From Cupriavidus sp. MP-37 (lineage in GTDB: Bacteria > Pseudomonadota > Gammaproteobacteria > Burkholderiales > Burkholderiaceae): a stretch of 64,000 bases of DNA. The DNA lies in NCBI RefSeq assembly GCF_020618415.1, contig NZ_CP085345.1:1302001-1366000 (forward strand), in the 5' to 3' direction. Positions 18,502 to 26,875 of the stretch are shown here, piece by piece. The translations under genes and the position numbers were made by a program. Position 1 is the stretch's first letter; each line of letters starts with the position of its first letter. Under the pieces are notes generated by a model. That model worked only from the letters and a program-made list of their open reading frames with translations, did no database searches and had not been told where the DNA came from.

Positions 18502-19491
18502 ATGAAAGCCATCGTTATTCAGGAATTCAATGCACCAGATGCCGTCACCGTCGGCGACCTTCCCGACCCGCAGGTTGGTGACGGCGACGTGCTGGTCGAA
18601 GTCCGCGCCGCCGCGGTCAATTATCCCGACGTGCTGGTGGTGCAGGGCAAGTATCAGATTCTGCCGCAACGCCCGTTCGCACCGGGCAAGGATGCCGCCG
18701 GCGTGGTACGCGCGGTCGGCGCCAATGTCACCCACGTCCAGCCAGGCGACCGCGTAGTGGCGCAACTGGAATACGGCGCGTTTGCCGAGCTCGTCAGCGT
18801 GCCTGCCGATTCGTGCTTCCGTATCCCGGATGCCATGCCGTTCGAAGACGCGGCCGCCATGGGCCTGGTCTATCAGACCGCCTACTTTGCCCTGGTGGAG
18901 CGTGGCGGATTCCGTGCCGGCGAAACCGTGCTTGTCACCGGCGCTGCCGGCGGCGTCGGCTCGGCGGCCATCCAGATCGTCAAGGGTCTGGGTGGCATCG
19001 CGCTGGCCGGCGTCAGCGGCGCCGAACATGCGCAGGCGGCACGGCAACTGGGCGCCGACGCGGTGATCGATCTGTCCCTCCCCGACCTGCGCGAATCGCT
19101 GCGCGACCAGGTGCGCAATGCCACCGCGTGCCACGGCGCCGATGTCGTGCTCGACACGCTCGGCGGCGATGTCTTCGATGCCGCGCTGCGTGCGATCGCC
19201 TGGTGCGGGCGCGCCGTGGTCATCGGCTTCGCGGCCGGCAGCATTCCCGAGATCAAGGCCAATTATCTGCTGGTCAAGAACATCGCCGTCAGTGGCCTGC
19301 AATGGAGCGACTATCGCGATCGCCAGCCGGAAAAGGTGCTGGCCGTGCAGCAGGAAATCTTCCGGCTGTATCAGCAAGGTGCGCTCAAGCCGAAGATCGC
19401 CGGTGCCCTCCCCCTCGCCCGTGCCGGTGAAGCGCTGGCGCGGCTGGCCTCGGGACAGGTGTCCGGCAAGTATGTGCTGACACTACACTGA
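18502..19491 (+). CDS. MDR-family NADPH:quinone oxidoreductase/enoyl reductase-like protein
   Basis: 329 residues, quinone oxidoreductase-like medium-chain dehydrogenase. It has no zinc-ligand cysteine cluster. The nucleotide-binding motif is [13 protein letters not shown], and the N-terminal GroES-like domain has [17 protein letters not shown]. It should use NADPH to reduce a quinone or an activated double bond. It is the last gene before a strong hairpin terminator at 19533, so it closes the main transcript. Confidence 0.9.
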   Translation: MKAIVIQEFNAPDAVTVGDLPDPQVGDGDVLVEVRAAAVNYPDVLVVQGKYQILPQRPFAPGKDAAGVVRAVGANVTHVQPGDRVVAQLEYGAFAELVSVPADSCFRIPDAMPFEDAAAMGLVYQTAYFALVERGGFRAGETVLVTGAAGGVGSAAIQIVKGLGGIALAGVSGAEHAQAARQLGADAVIDLSLPDLRESLRDQVRNATACHGADVVLDTLGGDVFDAALRAIAWCGRAVVIGFAAGSIPEIKANYLLVKNIAVSGLQWSDYRDRQPEKVLAVQQEIFRLYQQGALKPKIAGALPLARAGEALARLASGQVSGKYVLTLH

Positions 19492-19532
19492 GGCTTGCCA
19501 GACCGACCCCGGGCGCATGCCATGCCCGTCTG

Positions 19533-19567
19533 CAGCCGTGGGACGTCCCACGGCTGTCGTGCTTTTT
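19533..19567 (+). terminator. Rho-independent terminator
   Basis: A perfect 24-bp palindrome (19533-19556, arms CAGCCGTGGGAC and its complement) is followed after six bases by TTTTT at 19563-19567. It lies after the MDR gene and before the next dehydrogenase, so that gene is read only by readthrough or from an unrecognised promoter. Confidence 0.8.
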
Positions 19568-19603
19568 GCGACGCCCCCCCTCTTTCCCGCTCTCCGGAAC
19601 ATC

Positions 19604-21142
19604 ATGAACACAACCTCTTCCTCAACCCCCACCATCGACACGCTGGGCATCGTCGGCACCGGCGCCATGGGCCGCGGCATCGCGCAGATCGCCGCGCAGG
19701 CGGGCCTGGCCGTCAACCTGTACGACGCCAACCCGCAAGCTGTGGCCGCCGCCCGCCAGTACCTGCAGGACACGCTGGCCAAGCTCGCCGACAAGGGCAA
19801 GATCAGCGCCGCCGACGCCGAGGCCACGCTGGCCCGCGTCAAGCCGTGCGCTGCGCTGGAGGATCTGGCCAACAGCGACATGGTGGTTGAAGCCATCGTC
19901 GAGAAGCTGGAAGTCAAGCGCGACCTGGTTGCCAAGCTGGAAGCGATCCTGCGCGAGGACGCGATCATCGCCTCGAACACCTCCTCGCTGTCGATCACCG
20001 CGATCGCCGTCGGTGCCAAGCACCCGGGCCGCATCGCCGGCTACCACTTCTTCAACCCGGTGCCGCTGATGAAGGTGGTCGAGGTCATCGACGGCCTGTC
20101 GGGCAACCCCGCGGTGGGCGATGCGCTGATGGCACTGTCCCGCCGCATGGGCCATACCCCGGTGCGCTGCAAGGACATGCCGGGCTTCATCGTCAACCAT
20201 GCCGGCCGCGGCATGAATATCGAAGGCCTGAAGGTTGCGCAGGAAGGCGTGGCCGAGTTTGCCGACATCGACAACATCATTCGCGAGCAGGCCGGCTTCC
20301 GCATGGGCCCGTTCGAACTGATGGACCTGACGGGACTGGACGTATCGCACCCGGTGATGGAGTCGATCTACAACCAGTTCTACCAGGAACCGCGCTACCG
20401 TCCGTCGCCGATCACGGCGATCCGCGCGGTCGGCGGGCTGATCGGCCGCAAGGCCGGTGCCGGTTTCTACCGCTACGCCGATGGCCAGAAGCAGGTACCG
20501 GCCGCTGCCGCGGTGCCGGGCGCGCGCCCGTCTAGCGTGTGGGTCAGCCATGACAGCGAGCGCGGCCACGCCATGGTGACGAAGCTGCTGGGCGCGCTCG
20601 GCGTGACCCCGGAAGGCGGCAACAAGCCGTCGGCCGATGCGCTGATCGTCGTCACGCCGCTGGGCCTGGACGCCACCACCAGCGCGCTGCAACAGGGCCT
20701 GGACCCGGCCCGCACCGTCGCCATCGACACGCTGCTGCCGTTCGAGGCCACCAGGCGCCGCACGCTGATGACCACGCCGGCCACCAGCGCCGCCGCGCGT
20801 GATGCCGCGCACGGCCTGTTTGCCAGCGACGGCGTGCCGGTCACGATGATCCGCGACTCGGCCGGCTTTGTGGCCCAGCGCGTGCTCTGCTGCATCATCA
20901 ACATCGCCAGCGACATCGCGCAGCAGCGCATCGCCACGCCGGCGGACATCGACCTTGCCGTGAACCTCGGCCTCGGCTACCCGAAGGGCCCGCTGGCACT
21001 CGGCGATGCGGTCGGCCCGCAACTGGTGCTCGAGACGCTGCGCAACATGGAAGCCCTGACCGGCGACATGCGTTACCGTCCGAGCCCCTGGCTGTGGCGC
21101 CGTGCCGGCCTCGGCCTGTCGCTGCTGACGGGCGAAGCCTGA
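19604..21142 (+). CDS. 3-hydroxyacyl-CoA dehydrogenase, double-domain (PaaH/PaaC-like)
   Basis: 512 residues. The N-terminal Rossmann motif GIVGTGAMGRGIA and SNTSSLSITAIA, then GYHFFNPVPLMKVVE, form a full dehydrogenase. A second C-terminal helical domain (about residues 300-500, ending GLGYPKGPLALGDAV) matches the extended form used in phenylacetate catabolism. It oxidises a 3-hydroxyacyl-CoA, classically 3-hydroxyadipyl-CoA. I chose ATG 19604, since the longer frame runs into the terminator. No paa genes adjoin it, so adipyl/pimelyl-type dicarboxyl-CoA from ring cleavage is a plausible substrate (inference). Confidence 0.92.
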   Translation: MNTTSSSTPTIDTLGIVGTGAMGRGIAQIAAQAGLAVNLYDANPQAVAAARQYLQDTLAKLADKGKISAADAEATLARVKPCAALEDLANSDMVVEAIVEKLEVKRDLVAKLEAILREDAIIASNTSSLSITAIAVGAKHPGRIAGYHFFNPVPLMKVVEVIDGLSGNPAVGDALMALSRRMGHTPVRCKDMPGFIVNHAGRGMNIEGLKVAQEGVAEFADIDNIIREQAGFRMGPFELMDLTGLDVSHPVMESIYNQFYQEPRYRPSPITAIRAVGGLIGRKAGAGFYRYADGQKQVPAAAAVPGARPSSVWVSHDSERGHAMVTKLLGALGVTPEGGNKPSADALIVVTPLGLDATTSALQQGLDPARTVAIDTLLPFEATRRRTLMTTPATSAAARDAAHGLFASDGVPVTMIRDSAGFVAQRVLCCIINIASDIAQQRIATPADIDLAVNLGLGYPKGPLALGDAVGPQLVLETLRNMEALTGDMRYRPSPWLWRRAGLGLSLLTGEA

Positions 21143-21160
21143 CAGGCCATCCTGCCAGCG

Positions 21161-21799
21161 ATGACTCGGATGACCGAAGTCAATGCCGTGCCGCCGGAGG
21201 TCGCGCCCCGTTCGCTCATCCTGCAATCGCCAGCGTATGCGCGGGTCCAGCTACGCGGCCTGCGCTTCCCGTTCCCCGTAGTTGCAGAGGTCATCAAGGG
21301 CGATTGTGAACTGATCGTGCCGGGTCACATGCGGGCAAGCCACGACGGGGTGTGGCACACGATCCGGCCACTCGAGTCCCCGCGACTTGTGCTGGCGGAG
21401 CGGGCCCGCGTGGCGTTCCGCCAGCTGCCGCTGTCGGGCCGGCAGGCGGAAGCAGGAGAGCGGCGGCACAAGCCGATCGCGAGCACGCTGGCCCTGGCGG
21501 TATTCCAGTCACCGCAAAGACCGTGGCGGCTCGCATCGGCATCGCAGGAACTCAGCATCGATTGCCCGGGACGACTGTCCCGATCATTGATGAGTGAAGG
21601 CGAAAGCTTTGTCGACCTGGTGGCGACGCAGCGCCTGATGCGCGCGCTGTTTGACCTGGCTGGCACTGGCGGGCAAGCCGCAAGGGCCGGATGCTATGGC
21701 TTCCCGGATCGCGCTCGTCTTGAAGATGCGATCTACGATCGCTTCGGAGTGAACGCTGCACTGCTGCATCGTCTGCTGGACAGCCGCTGGCAAAGTTGA
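21161..21799 (+). CDS. Short AraC-type transcriptional regulator
   Basis: 212 residues. A short N-terminal cupin-like part (PFPVVAEVIKGDCELIVPG) is followed by two helix-turn-helix units of AraC type: one around residues 110-150 (WRLASASQELSIDCPGRLSR), the other near the C-terminus (YGFPDRARLEDAIYDRFGVN). Sequence conservation is low and the protein is shorter than the usual 250-300 residues, so it may be divergent or partly degraded. It converges on the transporter operon, placing a second candidate regulator between the two sigma54 units. The start at 21161 has no strong ribosome-binding site. Confidence 0.68.
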   Translation: MTRMTEVNAVPPEVAPRSLILQSPAYARVQLRGLRFPFPVVAEVIKGDCELIVPGHMRASHDGVWHTIRPLESPRLVLAERARVAFRQLPLSGRQAEAGERRHKPIASTLALAVFQSPQRPWRLASASQELSIDCPGRLSRSLMSEGESFVDLVATQRLMRALFDLAGTGGQAARAGCYGFPDRARLEDAIYDRFGVNAALLHRLLDSRWQS

Positions 21800-21815
21800 A
21801 TCCCTCTGCCAGCGG
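21784..21815. terminator. Stem-loop between convergent genes
   Basis: CCGCTGGCA at 21784-21792 pairs with TGCCAGCGG at 21807-21815. The stem overlaps the end of the AraC gene and lies before the end of the permease gene. There is no clear T-run, so termination is only a possibility. Confidence 0.35.
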
Positions 21816-21858
21816 CGTCCGGTAGCGATGACCTGGTGGCCAACCGCCGTGCCGCCGG

Positions 21859-22893
21859 TCAGCGCGACGAAGGGATCCGGCCAATTACCGCGCCCACCAG
21901 CCCCTTCCGGAACAGCAGAACGCACACGATAAAGATGACGCCCGTCACGAGCGTGACGGACTCGCCAAGCGACGCGAACCATTCGATCCCGGTGATACCG
22001 GCCAGCCCGGCACCAATCTCGCCGAGCTTGTTCTCCAGGATCACGATCACGAGCGCACCGACAACCGGCCCGCTCAGGGTCCCCATGCCGCCCACCAGCG
22101 TCATCAGGATGACCGCCCCCGACATGGCCCAATGAACGTCGGCCAGCGTCGCGAAGCCGAGTACCAGCGCCTTCATCGCTCCCGCCAGCCCCGCCAGCGC
22201 GGCGGAAAGCACGAAAGCCATCAGCTTGAAGCGATCCGTACTGTAGCCCAGCGAGATGGCGCGACTCTCGTTCTCCTTGACCGCCTGGAGAAGCTGGCCA
22301 AACGGTGAGCGGACAATGCGCGCAATCAGCCCCATCGCCGCGACAAAGACGGCAACCACGACATAGTAGAAAGTCACGTCAGAGGACAGGTCGATCACCC
22401 CGAACAGCGCGCCGCGCGGAACCCCCTGCAACCCGTCCTCGCCGCCGGTCTGCGGTGTCTGCAGGCAAATGAAGAAGAACATCTGGGCCAGCGCGAGCGT
22501 GATCATCGAGAAGTAGATGCCCTGGCGGCGGATCGCCAGCACGCCCATCAGGAATCCGATCGCAACGGCAGTTGCCACGCCGATCAGCAGGCTGACCTCC
22601 GTCGTGACATGCCAGGTCTTGATGGCATACCCCGCCATGTAGCCGGCGCCACCGAACAAGGCGGCATGGCCAAACGACAGCAGGCCGGTGTAGCCGAGCA
22701 GCAGGTTGAAGGCCGCGGCAAACAGCGCGAAGCACAGGATCTTCATCACGAAGACCGGATAGACACCAAGTTGCGGCGCCAGCAGCAACAGCGCAACCAG
22801 CCCGATGGCCACGCAGGTCGATGCCCGGCTATGCCACGACGCGCGCGCACCACCCGCCGGGGTCACCGTTGAAGGGAGAGAGAATTCGGTCAT
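21859..22893 (-). CDS. livM: Branched-chain/aromatic-acid type ABC transporter permease LivM
   Basis: 344 residues and strongly hydrophobic, with about ten predicted membrane spans. It has LivM hallmarks, including FNLLLGYTGLLSFGHAALFG near the N-terminus and the cytoplasmic loop AVKENESRAISLGYSTDRFK that contacts the ATPase. It forms the inner-membrane channel with the LivH-like protein. The start is one of two overlapping ATGs (22893 or 22896), overlapping the stop of livH; 22893 has better spacing from AAGGA. It is the last gene of a five-gene operon. Confidence 0.93.
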   Translation of the reverse strand: MTEFSLPSTVTPAGGARASWHSRASTCVAIGLVALLLLAPQLGVYPVFVMKILCFALFAAAFNLLLGYTGLLSFGHAALFGGAGYMAGYAIKTWHVTTEVSLLIGVATAVAIGFLMGVLAIRRQGIYFSMITLALAQMFFFICLQTPQTGGEDGLQGVPRGALFGVIDLSSDVTFYYVVVAVFVAAMGLIARIVRSPFGQLLQAVKENESRAISLGYSTDRFKLMAFVLSAALAGLAGAMKALVLGFATLADVHWAMSGAVILMTLVGGMGTLSGPVVGALVIVILENKLGEIGAGLAGITGIEWFASLGESVTLVTGVIFIVCVLLFRKGLVGAVIGRIPSSR

Positions 22894-23780
22894 CATTTTT
22901 CCTTGCCAAACAACCCTGCCGGACGAAGCAGCAGGACAATTACCATCACCACGAACACCACCGTCGATGACGCCTCGGGGTAGACCACCTTGGTCAGGCC
23001 CTCGATCACGCCCAGGCCCAGGCCGGTGACGATGGCGCCGAGGATCGAGCCCATGCCACCGATCACCACCACGGCAAAGACCACGATGATCAGGTTCTGG
23101 CCCATCAGCGGCGAGATCTGGATCACCGGTGCGGCCAGCACCCCGGCGAACGCGGCCAATGCCACGCCGAAGCCGTAGGTCAGGGTGACCATCAGCGGCA
23201 CATTGACGCCGAACGCCTCGACCACCTTGGGGTTCTCGGTGCCCGCGCGCAGGTAGGCGCCGAGCTTGGTCTTCTCGATGATGAACCAGGTGCCCAGGCA
23301 AACCGTGATCGACGCCATCACGACCCAGGCCCGATAGTTGGGCAGGTGCATGAAGCCCACGTCGGTGGCGCCCTGCAGCAGCTCCGGCGCGGAGTACGGC
23401 AGGCCTGAGACCCCGTAGATCGACCGGAACACGCCTTCGATCACCAGCGTGATCCCCAATGTGAGCAGCAGCCCGTAGATGTGGTCGAGCTTGTAGATCC
23501 AGCGCAGCATCGTCTTTTCGATCAGTACGCCCAACAGGCCGATGACCAGTGGTGACAACAGCAGCATCACCCAGTAGCTGAGCCCTGCGTACTCCATGCC
23601 GGCCCACGCCAGCAGGGCGCCCAGCATGAACAGCGCGCCATGCGCGAAGTTGATGACGTTGAGCAATCCGAAGATCACCGCCAGCCCCAGGCTCAGCATC
23701 GCGTAGAACGCACCATTCACGAGCCCGAGCAGCAACTGCGACAGCAGCGCGGGCAAGGGAATTCCAAGATCAAGATTCAT
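22893..23780 (-). CDS. livH: Branched-chain/aromatic-acid type ABC transporter permease LivH
   Basis: 295 residues, polytopic membrane protein. Diagnostic stretches are LLLGLVNGAFYAMLSLGLAV, GLLNVINFAHGALFMLGA and the loop AGTENPKVVEAFGVNV near the coupling helix. It pairs with LivM to form the translocation path. It ends in an overlap with livM and begins 18 bases after livF. Confidence 0.94.
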   Translation of the reverse strand: MNLDLGIPLPALLSQLLLGLVNGAFYAMLSLGLAVIFGLLNVINFAHGALFMLGALLAWAGMEYAGLSYWVMLLLSPLVIGLLGVLIEKTMLRWIYKLDHIYGLLLTLGITLVIEGVFRSIYGVSGLPYSAPELLQGATDVGFMHLPNYRAWVVMASITVCLGTWFIIEKTKLGAYLRAGTENPKVVEAFGVNVPLMVTLTYGFGVALAAFAGVLAAPVIQISPLMGQNLIIVVFAVVVIGGMGSILGAIVTGLGLGVIEGLTKVVYPEASSTVVFVVMVIVLLLRPAGLFGKEK

Positions 23781-23797
23781 TGCGGTCCCCCGTTCCG

Positions 23798-24523
23798 TTA
23801 CACGCCGAGCAGCTCGTTGAGCACCGGCATCTTGGCCTGCAGTTCGCCGGCGGCAAAGCGCTCGACAATCGCACCGTGCTCCATCAGGTAGAAGCGGTCG
23901 GCCAGCGGCGCGGCGAAGCGGAAGTTCTGCTCCACCATCACCACCGTGTAGCCCTTCTTCTTGAGCATCAGGATCATGCGTGCCAGCGCCTGCACGATCA
24001 CGGGTGCCAGCCCCTCGGAGATCTCGTCGAGCAGCAGCAGGTTCGCCCCTGTCCGCAGGATCCGGCCCACGGCCAGCATCTGCTGTTCACCGCCGGACAG
24101 GCGCGTGCCCTGGCTCTGGCGGCGCTCCTTCAGGTTCGGGAACATGTCGTAAATCTCGGCCTTGCTTATGCCGTTTTCCCCATTGGCGCCCTTTAGCAAA
24201 GGGGGTAGCAGCAGGTTCTCTTCGCAGGACAGGCTGGAGAAGATCGCGCGCTCCTCCGGGCAGTAGCCAATGCCGTAGTGCGCAATCTTGTGCGTCGGCA
24301 AGCCAATGGTTTCATGACCGTTGACCTTGATCGAGCCCTTGCGCGCGCCGGTCAGGCCCATGATCGCGCGCAGCGTGGTGGTGCGGCCCGCGCCGTTGCG
24401 GCCCAGCAGGGTCACCACTTCGCCGCGGTTCACCGTGAGGTCGACGCCGTGCAGGATGTGCGATTCGCCGTACCAGGCATGCAGGTCCCGGATCTCCAGG
24501 GCGGGTGTTTTGTCGTTTGCCAT
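23798..24523 (-). CDS. livF: ABC transporter ATP-binding protein LivF
   Basis: 241 residues. The signature LSGGEQQMLAVGRIL, Walker B LLLLDEISEGL and the switch His region (VEQNFRFA) are intact. The Walker A reads GRNGAGRTTT (residues 41-50), with Arg where the P-loop Lys normally lies at residue 47. Such substitutions are conservative in charge, and everything else argues for a functional ATPase. It works with LivG to power the permeases. ATG 24523 follows AGAGGGAAG and is 13 bases after livG. Confidence 0.93.
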   Translation of the reverse strand: MANDKTPALEIRDLHAWYGESHILHGVDLTVNRGEVVTLLGRNGAGRTTTLRAIMGLTGARKGSIKVNGHETIGLPTHKIAHYGIGYCPEERAIFSSLSCEENLLLPPLLKGANGENGISKAEIYDMFPNLKERRQSQGTRLSGGEQQMLAVGRILRTGANLLLLDEISEGLAPVIVQALARMILMLKKKGYTVVMVEQNFRFAAPLADRFYLMEHGAIVERFAAGELQAKMPVLNELLGV

Positions 24524-24536
24524 TTCCGCTTCCCTC

Positions 24537-25307
24537 TCAGTGCGCACCCTGCAGCGCGGCGTCGGCCGTGCCCATGTACGCTTCCATGACGCGTGGATCC
24601 TTCGAGACCTCGGCGTACGGGCCTTCGGCCAGGATCGCACCGCGTTGCAGCACGGTGATCTTGTCGGCGATCGACGACACGACATTCATGTTGTGCTCGA
24701 CCATCAGGATCGTGCGGCCGGCAGAGACCTGCTTGATCAGCTGCGTCACGCGGTCCACGTCTTCGTGGCCCATGCCCTGGGTCGGCTCGTCGAGCAGCAT
24801 CAGTTCAGGCTCCATCGCGAGGGTGGTGGCGATTTCCAGCGCGCGCTTGCGACCATAAGACAGGTTGACCGTGACGGTCTCGGCAAACTCAATCAGCCCG
24901 ACCTGCTCGAGCAACTCCATCGCGCGGGCATTGAGCACGTCGAGCGAACGAGAACCGCGCCAGAACTGGAAGGCGGTGCCCAGTTGACGCTGCAGGCCAA
25001 TGCGCACGTTCTCGCGCACGGTCAGGTGCGGGAACACGGCCGATATCTGGAACGAGCGGATCACGCCACGCCGCGCAATCTGCGCCGGCTTTTCGCGCGT
25101 GATGTCGATGCCGTTGAACAGGATGGTGCCGGCGGTCGGCTCCAGGAACTTGGTGAGCAGGTTAAAGCAGGTGGTCTTGCCCGCGCCGTTCGGCCCGATC
25201 AAGGCGTGGATCGAGCCGCGGCGTACATTCAGGTCGACTTCACTGACGGCAGTGAAGCCCCTGAATGACTTGGACAACCGCTGCGTCTGCAGAATGAAAT
25301 CCGGCAT
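24537..25307 (-). CDS. livG: ABC transporter ATP-binding protein LivG
   Basis: 256 residues. Walker A GPNGAGKTTCFN is canonical, Walker B is ELMLLDEPTQGM, and the signature is the LivG-type variant LSYGRKRALEIATTL. It is the second nucleotide-binding subunit of the transporter. ATG 25307 is chosen because the next region upstream is a hairpin-rich spacer after the binding-protein gene. Confidence 0.93.
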   Translation of the reverse strand: MPDFILQTQRLSKSFRGFTAVSEVDLNVRRGSIHALIGPNGAGKTTCFNLLTKFLEPTAGTILFNGIDITREKPAQIARRGVIRSFQISAVFPHLTVRENVRIGLQRQLGTAFQFWRGSRSLDVLNARAMELLEQVGLIEFAETVTVNLSYGRKRALEIATTLAMEPELMLLDEPTQGMGHEDVDRVTQLIKQVSAGRTILMVEHNMNVVSSIADKITVLQRGAILAEGPYAEVSKDPRVMEAYMGTADAALQGAH

Positions 25308-25341
25308 AACAGGTGGAAAGCCAAACTGGAGAGAAAAGGAA

Positions 25342-25429
25342 GCGTCTTCCACACGGCCGGAGCAGCGCAGCGGCCGTGGAAAGACGCCCGGAGACAAGGA
25401 CGTTGAAGCGTGGCCAGCTACCTGGCCAC
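25342..25429 (-). promoter_or_regulatory. Two mRNA hairpins between the binding-protein gene and livG
   Basis: A long stem pairs 25342-25359 with 25371-25387, with one mismatch or bulge, and a second perfect stem is GTGGCCAG-CTAC-CTGGCCAC at 25410-25429. Both follow the stop of the binding-protein gene on the minus strand. Such structures often protect an upstream message or partly terminate it, giving more binding protein than permease. Confidence 0.65.
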
Positions 25430-25446
25430 TTCAGTTCCCGTGTGCG

Positions 25447-26646
25447 TCAGCCCTTGAGCGGGCAGGCGCTCTTTTCCAGGGGCTCGAAGGCCTTGTCCCT
25501 GGGGATGACCTTGCGGATCTTCAGCAGGTCCCATTCGCTCTTGGATTCGGACGGCTTCTTGGCTTCAGCCAGGTACATGTCATGCGCCATCAGCCCGTTT
25601 GCCAGGATGCGGCCGTCCTTGGCAAAGAAATCGTTGACCGGCGTCGCGCGCATCTTTGCCATGACCTTGTCGGCGTCAGCGCTGCCGGCCGCCTGCACCG
25701 CCTTCAGGTAATGCATCACGGCCGAATACATGCCCGCCTGCACCATCGTCGGCATCATCTTGGTCTGCGCGAAGAACTTCTTGCCGAAGGCGCGGGTCTC
25801 TTCGTTGTAGTCCCAATAGAATGCCGTGGTGAACTGCAGCCCTTGCGCCGCCTTCAGGCCCATGCCTTTCAGGTCGCTATCGAAAATCAGCAGCGGCGCC
25901 ACCACCTGCTTGCCGCCCCCCAGTCCGAACTCCGAGGCCTGGCGCACCGCGTTCTGGGTATCGCGCCCCGCATTGGCCAGCGCAATCACCTGCGCCTTCG
26001 ATGCCTGCGCCTGCAGCAGGAACGATGCGAAGTCCGATGCCGAGAGCGGATGCCGGACCTTGCCGGTGACCTTGCCCCCTGACTGCTCCACCACGCTGAC
26101 GGCATTGGACTCGAGCGAATGTCCAAACGCATAGTCGGCAGTGATGAAGAACCAATCCTTCTTGCCTTCTTCCAGGATCGCGCGTGCCGTGCCGTTTGCC
26201 AGCGCGTACGTGTTGTAGACGTAGTGAATGCCGTAAGGCGAGCATTGCTTGCCCGTCAGCTCCGTGGTGGCGGAACCCGCGAAGATGGTGACCTTCTTCT
26301 TGCTCTCGCCAAGCTTCTGCAGCGCGAGCGCCGAGGCCGAGTCCGTGGACTCGATGATCATCTCCACATTGTTCCGGTCATACCATTCCCGGGCACGGGT
26401 GGAAGCGATATCGACCTTGTTCTGATAGTCGGCACCCAACACCTCGATGGGCCGGTCCAGAACCTTGCCGCCAAAATCCTGAACCGCCATCTTGACGGCA
26501 GCAATACCGCCGGGGCCACCAATGCCGGAATAGACCCCGGTCATGTCTACCAGTGCGCCAATACGGAAGGGCTCCGCGGCGGAAGCCGCCTGGCAGAACG
26601 CCGCCAGAGCGGCAAGAGCGCCGAAGCGCAGTGCGGGTGCTTTCAT
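25447..26646 (-). CDS. Periplasmic substrate-binding protein of the ABC transporter (LivK-like)
   Basis: 399 residues with a signal peptide (about 23 residues, ending QAASAAEP). The mature start FRIGALVDMTGVYSGIGGPG is typical of type I periplasmic binding proteins of the branched-chain/aromatic acid class. It binds the ligand in the periplasm and delivers it to LivHM. ATG 26646 has GGAGA upstream; longer in-frame versions would lack a signal peptide at the N-terminus. A sigma54 promoter precedes it by about 80 bases. The ligand cannot be read from sequence; an alicyclic or aromatic carboxylate fits the flanking operons. Confidence 0.93.
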   Translation of the reverse strand: MKAPALRFGALAALAAFCQAASAAEPFRIGALVDMTGVYSGIGGPGGIAAVKMAVQDFGGKVLDRPIEVLGADYQNKVDIASTRAREWYDRNNVEMIIESTDSASALALQKLGESKKKVTIFAGSATTELTGKQCSPYGIHYVYNTYALANGTARAILEEGKKDWFFITADYAFGHSLESNAVSVVEQSGGKVTGKVRHPLSASDFASFLLQAQASKAQVIALANAGRDTQNAVRQASEFGLGGGKQVVAPLLIFDSDLKGMGLKAAQGLQFTTAFYWDYNEETRAFGKKFFAQTKMMPTMVQAGMYSAVMHYLKAVQAAGSADADKVMAKMRATPVNDFFAKDGRILANGLMAHDMYLAEAKKPSESKSEWDLLKIRKVIPRDKAFEPLEKSACPLKG

Positions 26647-26723
26647 GGATGTCTCCAATCGTTCGTTATCGTGACGGACAGCGTTTTCCTCGACGACATT
26701 CTCACTGTCCATACCCGCATATT

Positions 26724-26740
26724 TGCAACTTCGGTGCCAG
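26724..26740 (-). promoter_or_regulatory. Sigma54 (-24/-12) promoter of the ABC transporter operon
   Basis: On the minus strand the sequence is CTGGCACCGAAGTTGCA, an exact TGGCAC-N5-TTGC match. Transcription should begin near 26712, about 66 bases before the ATG of the binding-protein gene. Confidence 0.9.
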
Positions 26741-26782
26741 CTCCAAAAACGGCCATTTTGGGGGTAATCCAGGCTTTGGAGG

Positions 26783-26840
26783 TGTCTTCGACCCGGTGCA
26801 AAGGACACTCGTGCCTGCGAACATGTCTTCGCCAAAGACA
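26783..26840. promoter_or_regulatory. Candidate enhancer sites upstream of the transporter sigma54 promoter
   Basis: TGTCTTCG occurs at 26783-26790 and 26824-26831. The second copy is part of the palindrome TGTCTT-N5-AAGACA (26824-26840). They lie about 45-115 bp upstream of the -24/-12 element and match the octamers before the 9.4-kb operon. Confidence 0.6.
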
Positions 26841-26875
26841 GTCGGGAAGGCTTCAAGCTCCCGGGTGCAACACCG

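Noticed and set aside
19604..21142. A phenylacetate (paa) operon
   Set aside because: Only single PaaH-like and PaaG-like enzymes occur; the ring-epoxidase subunits and phenylacetate-CoA ligase are missing.
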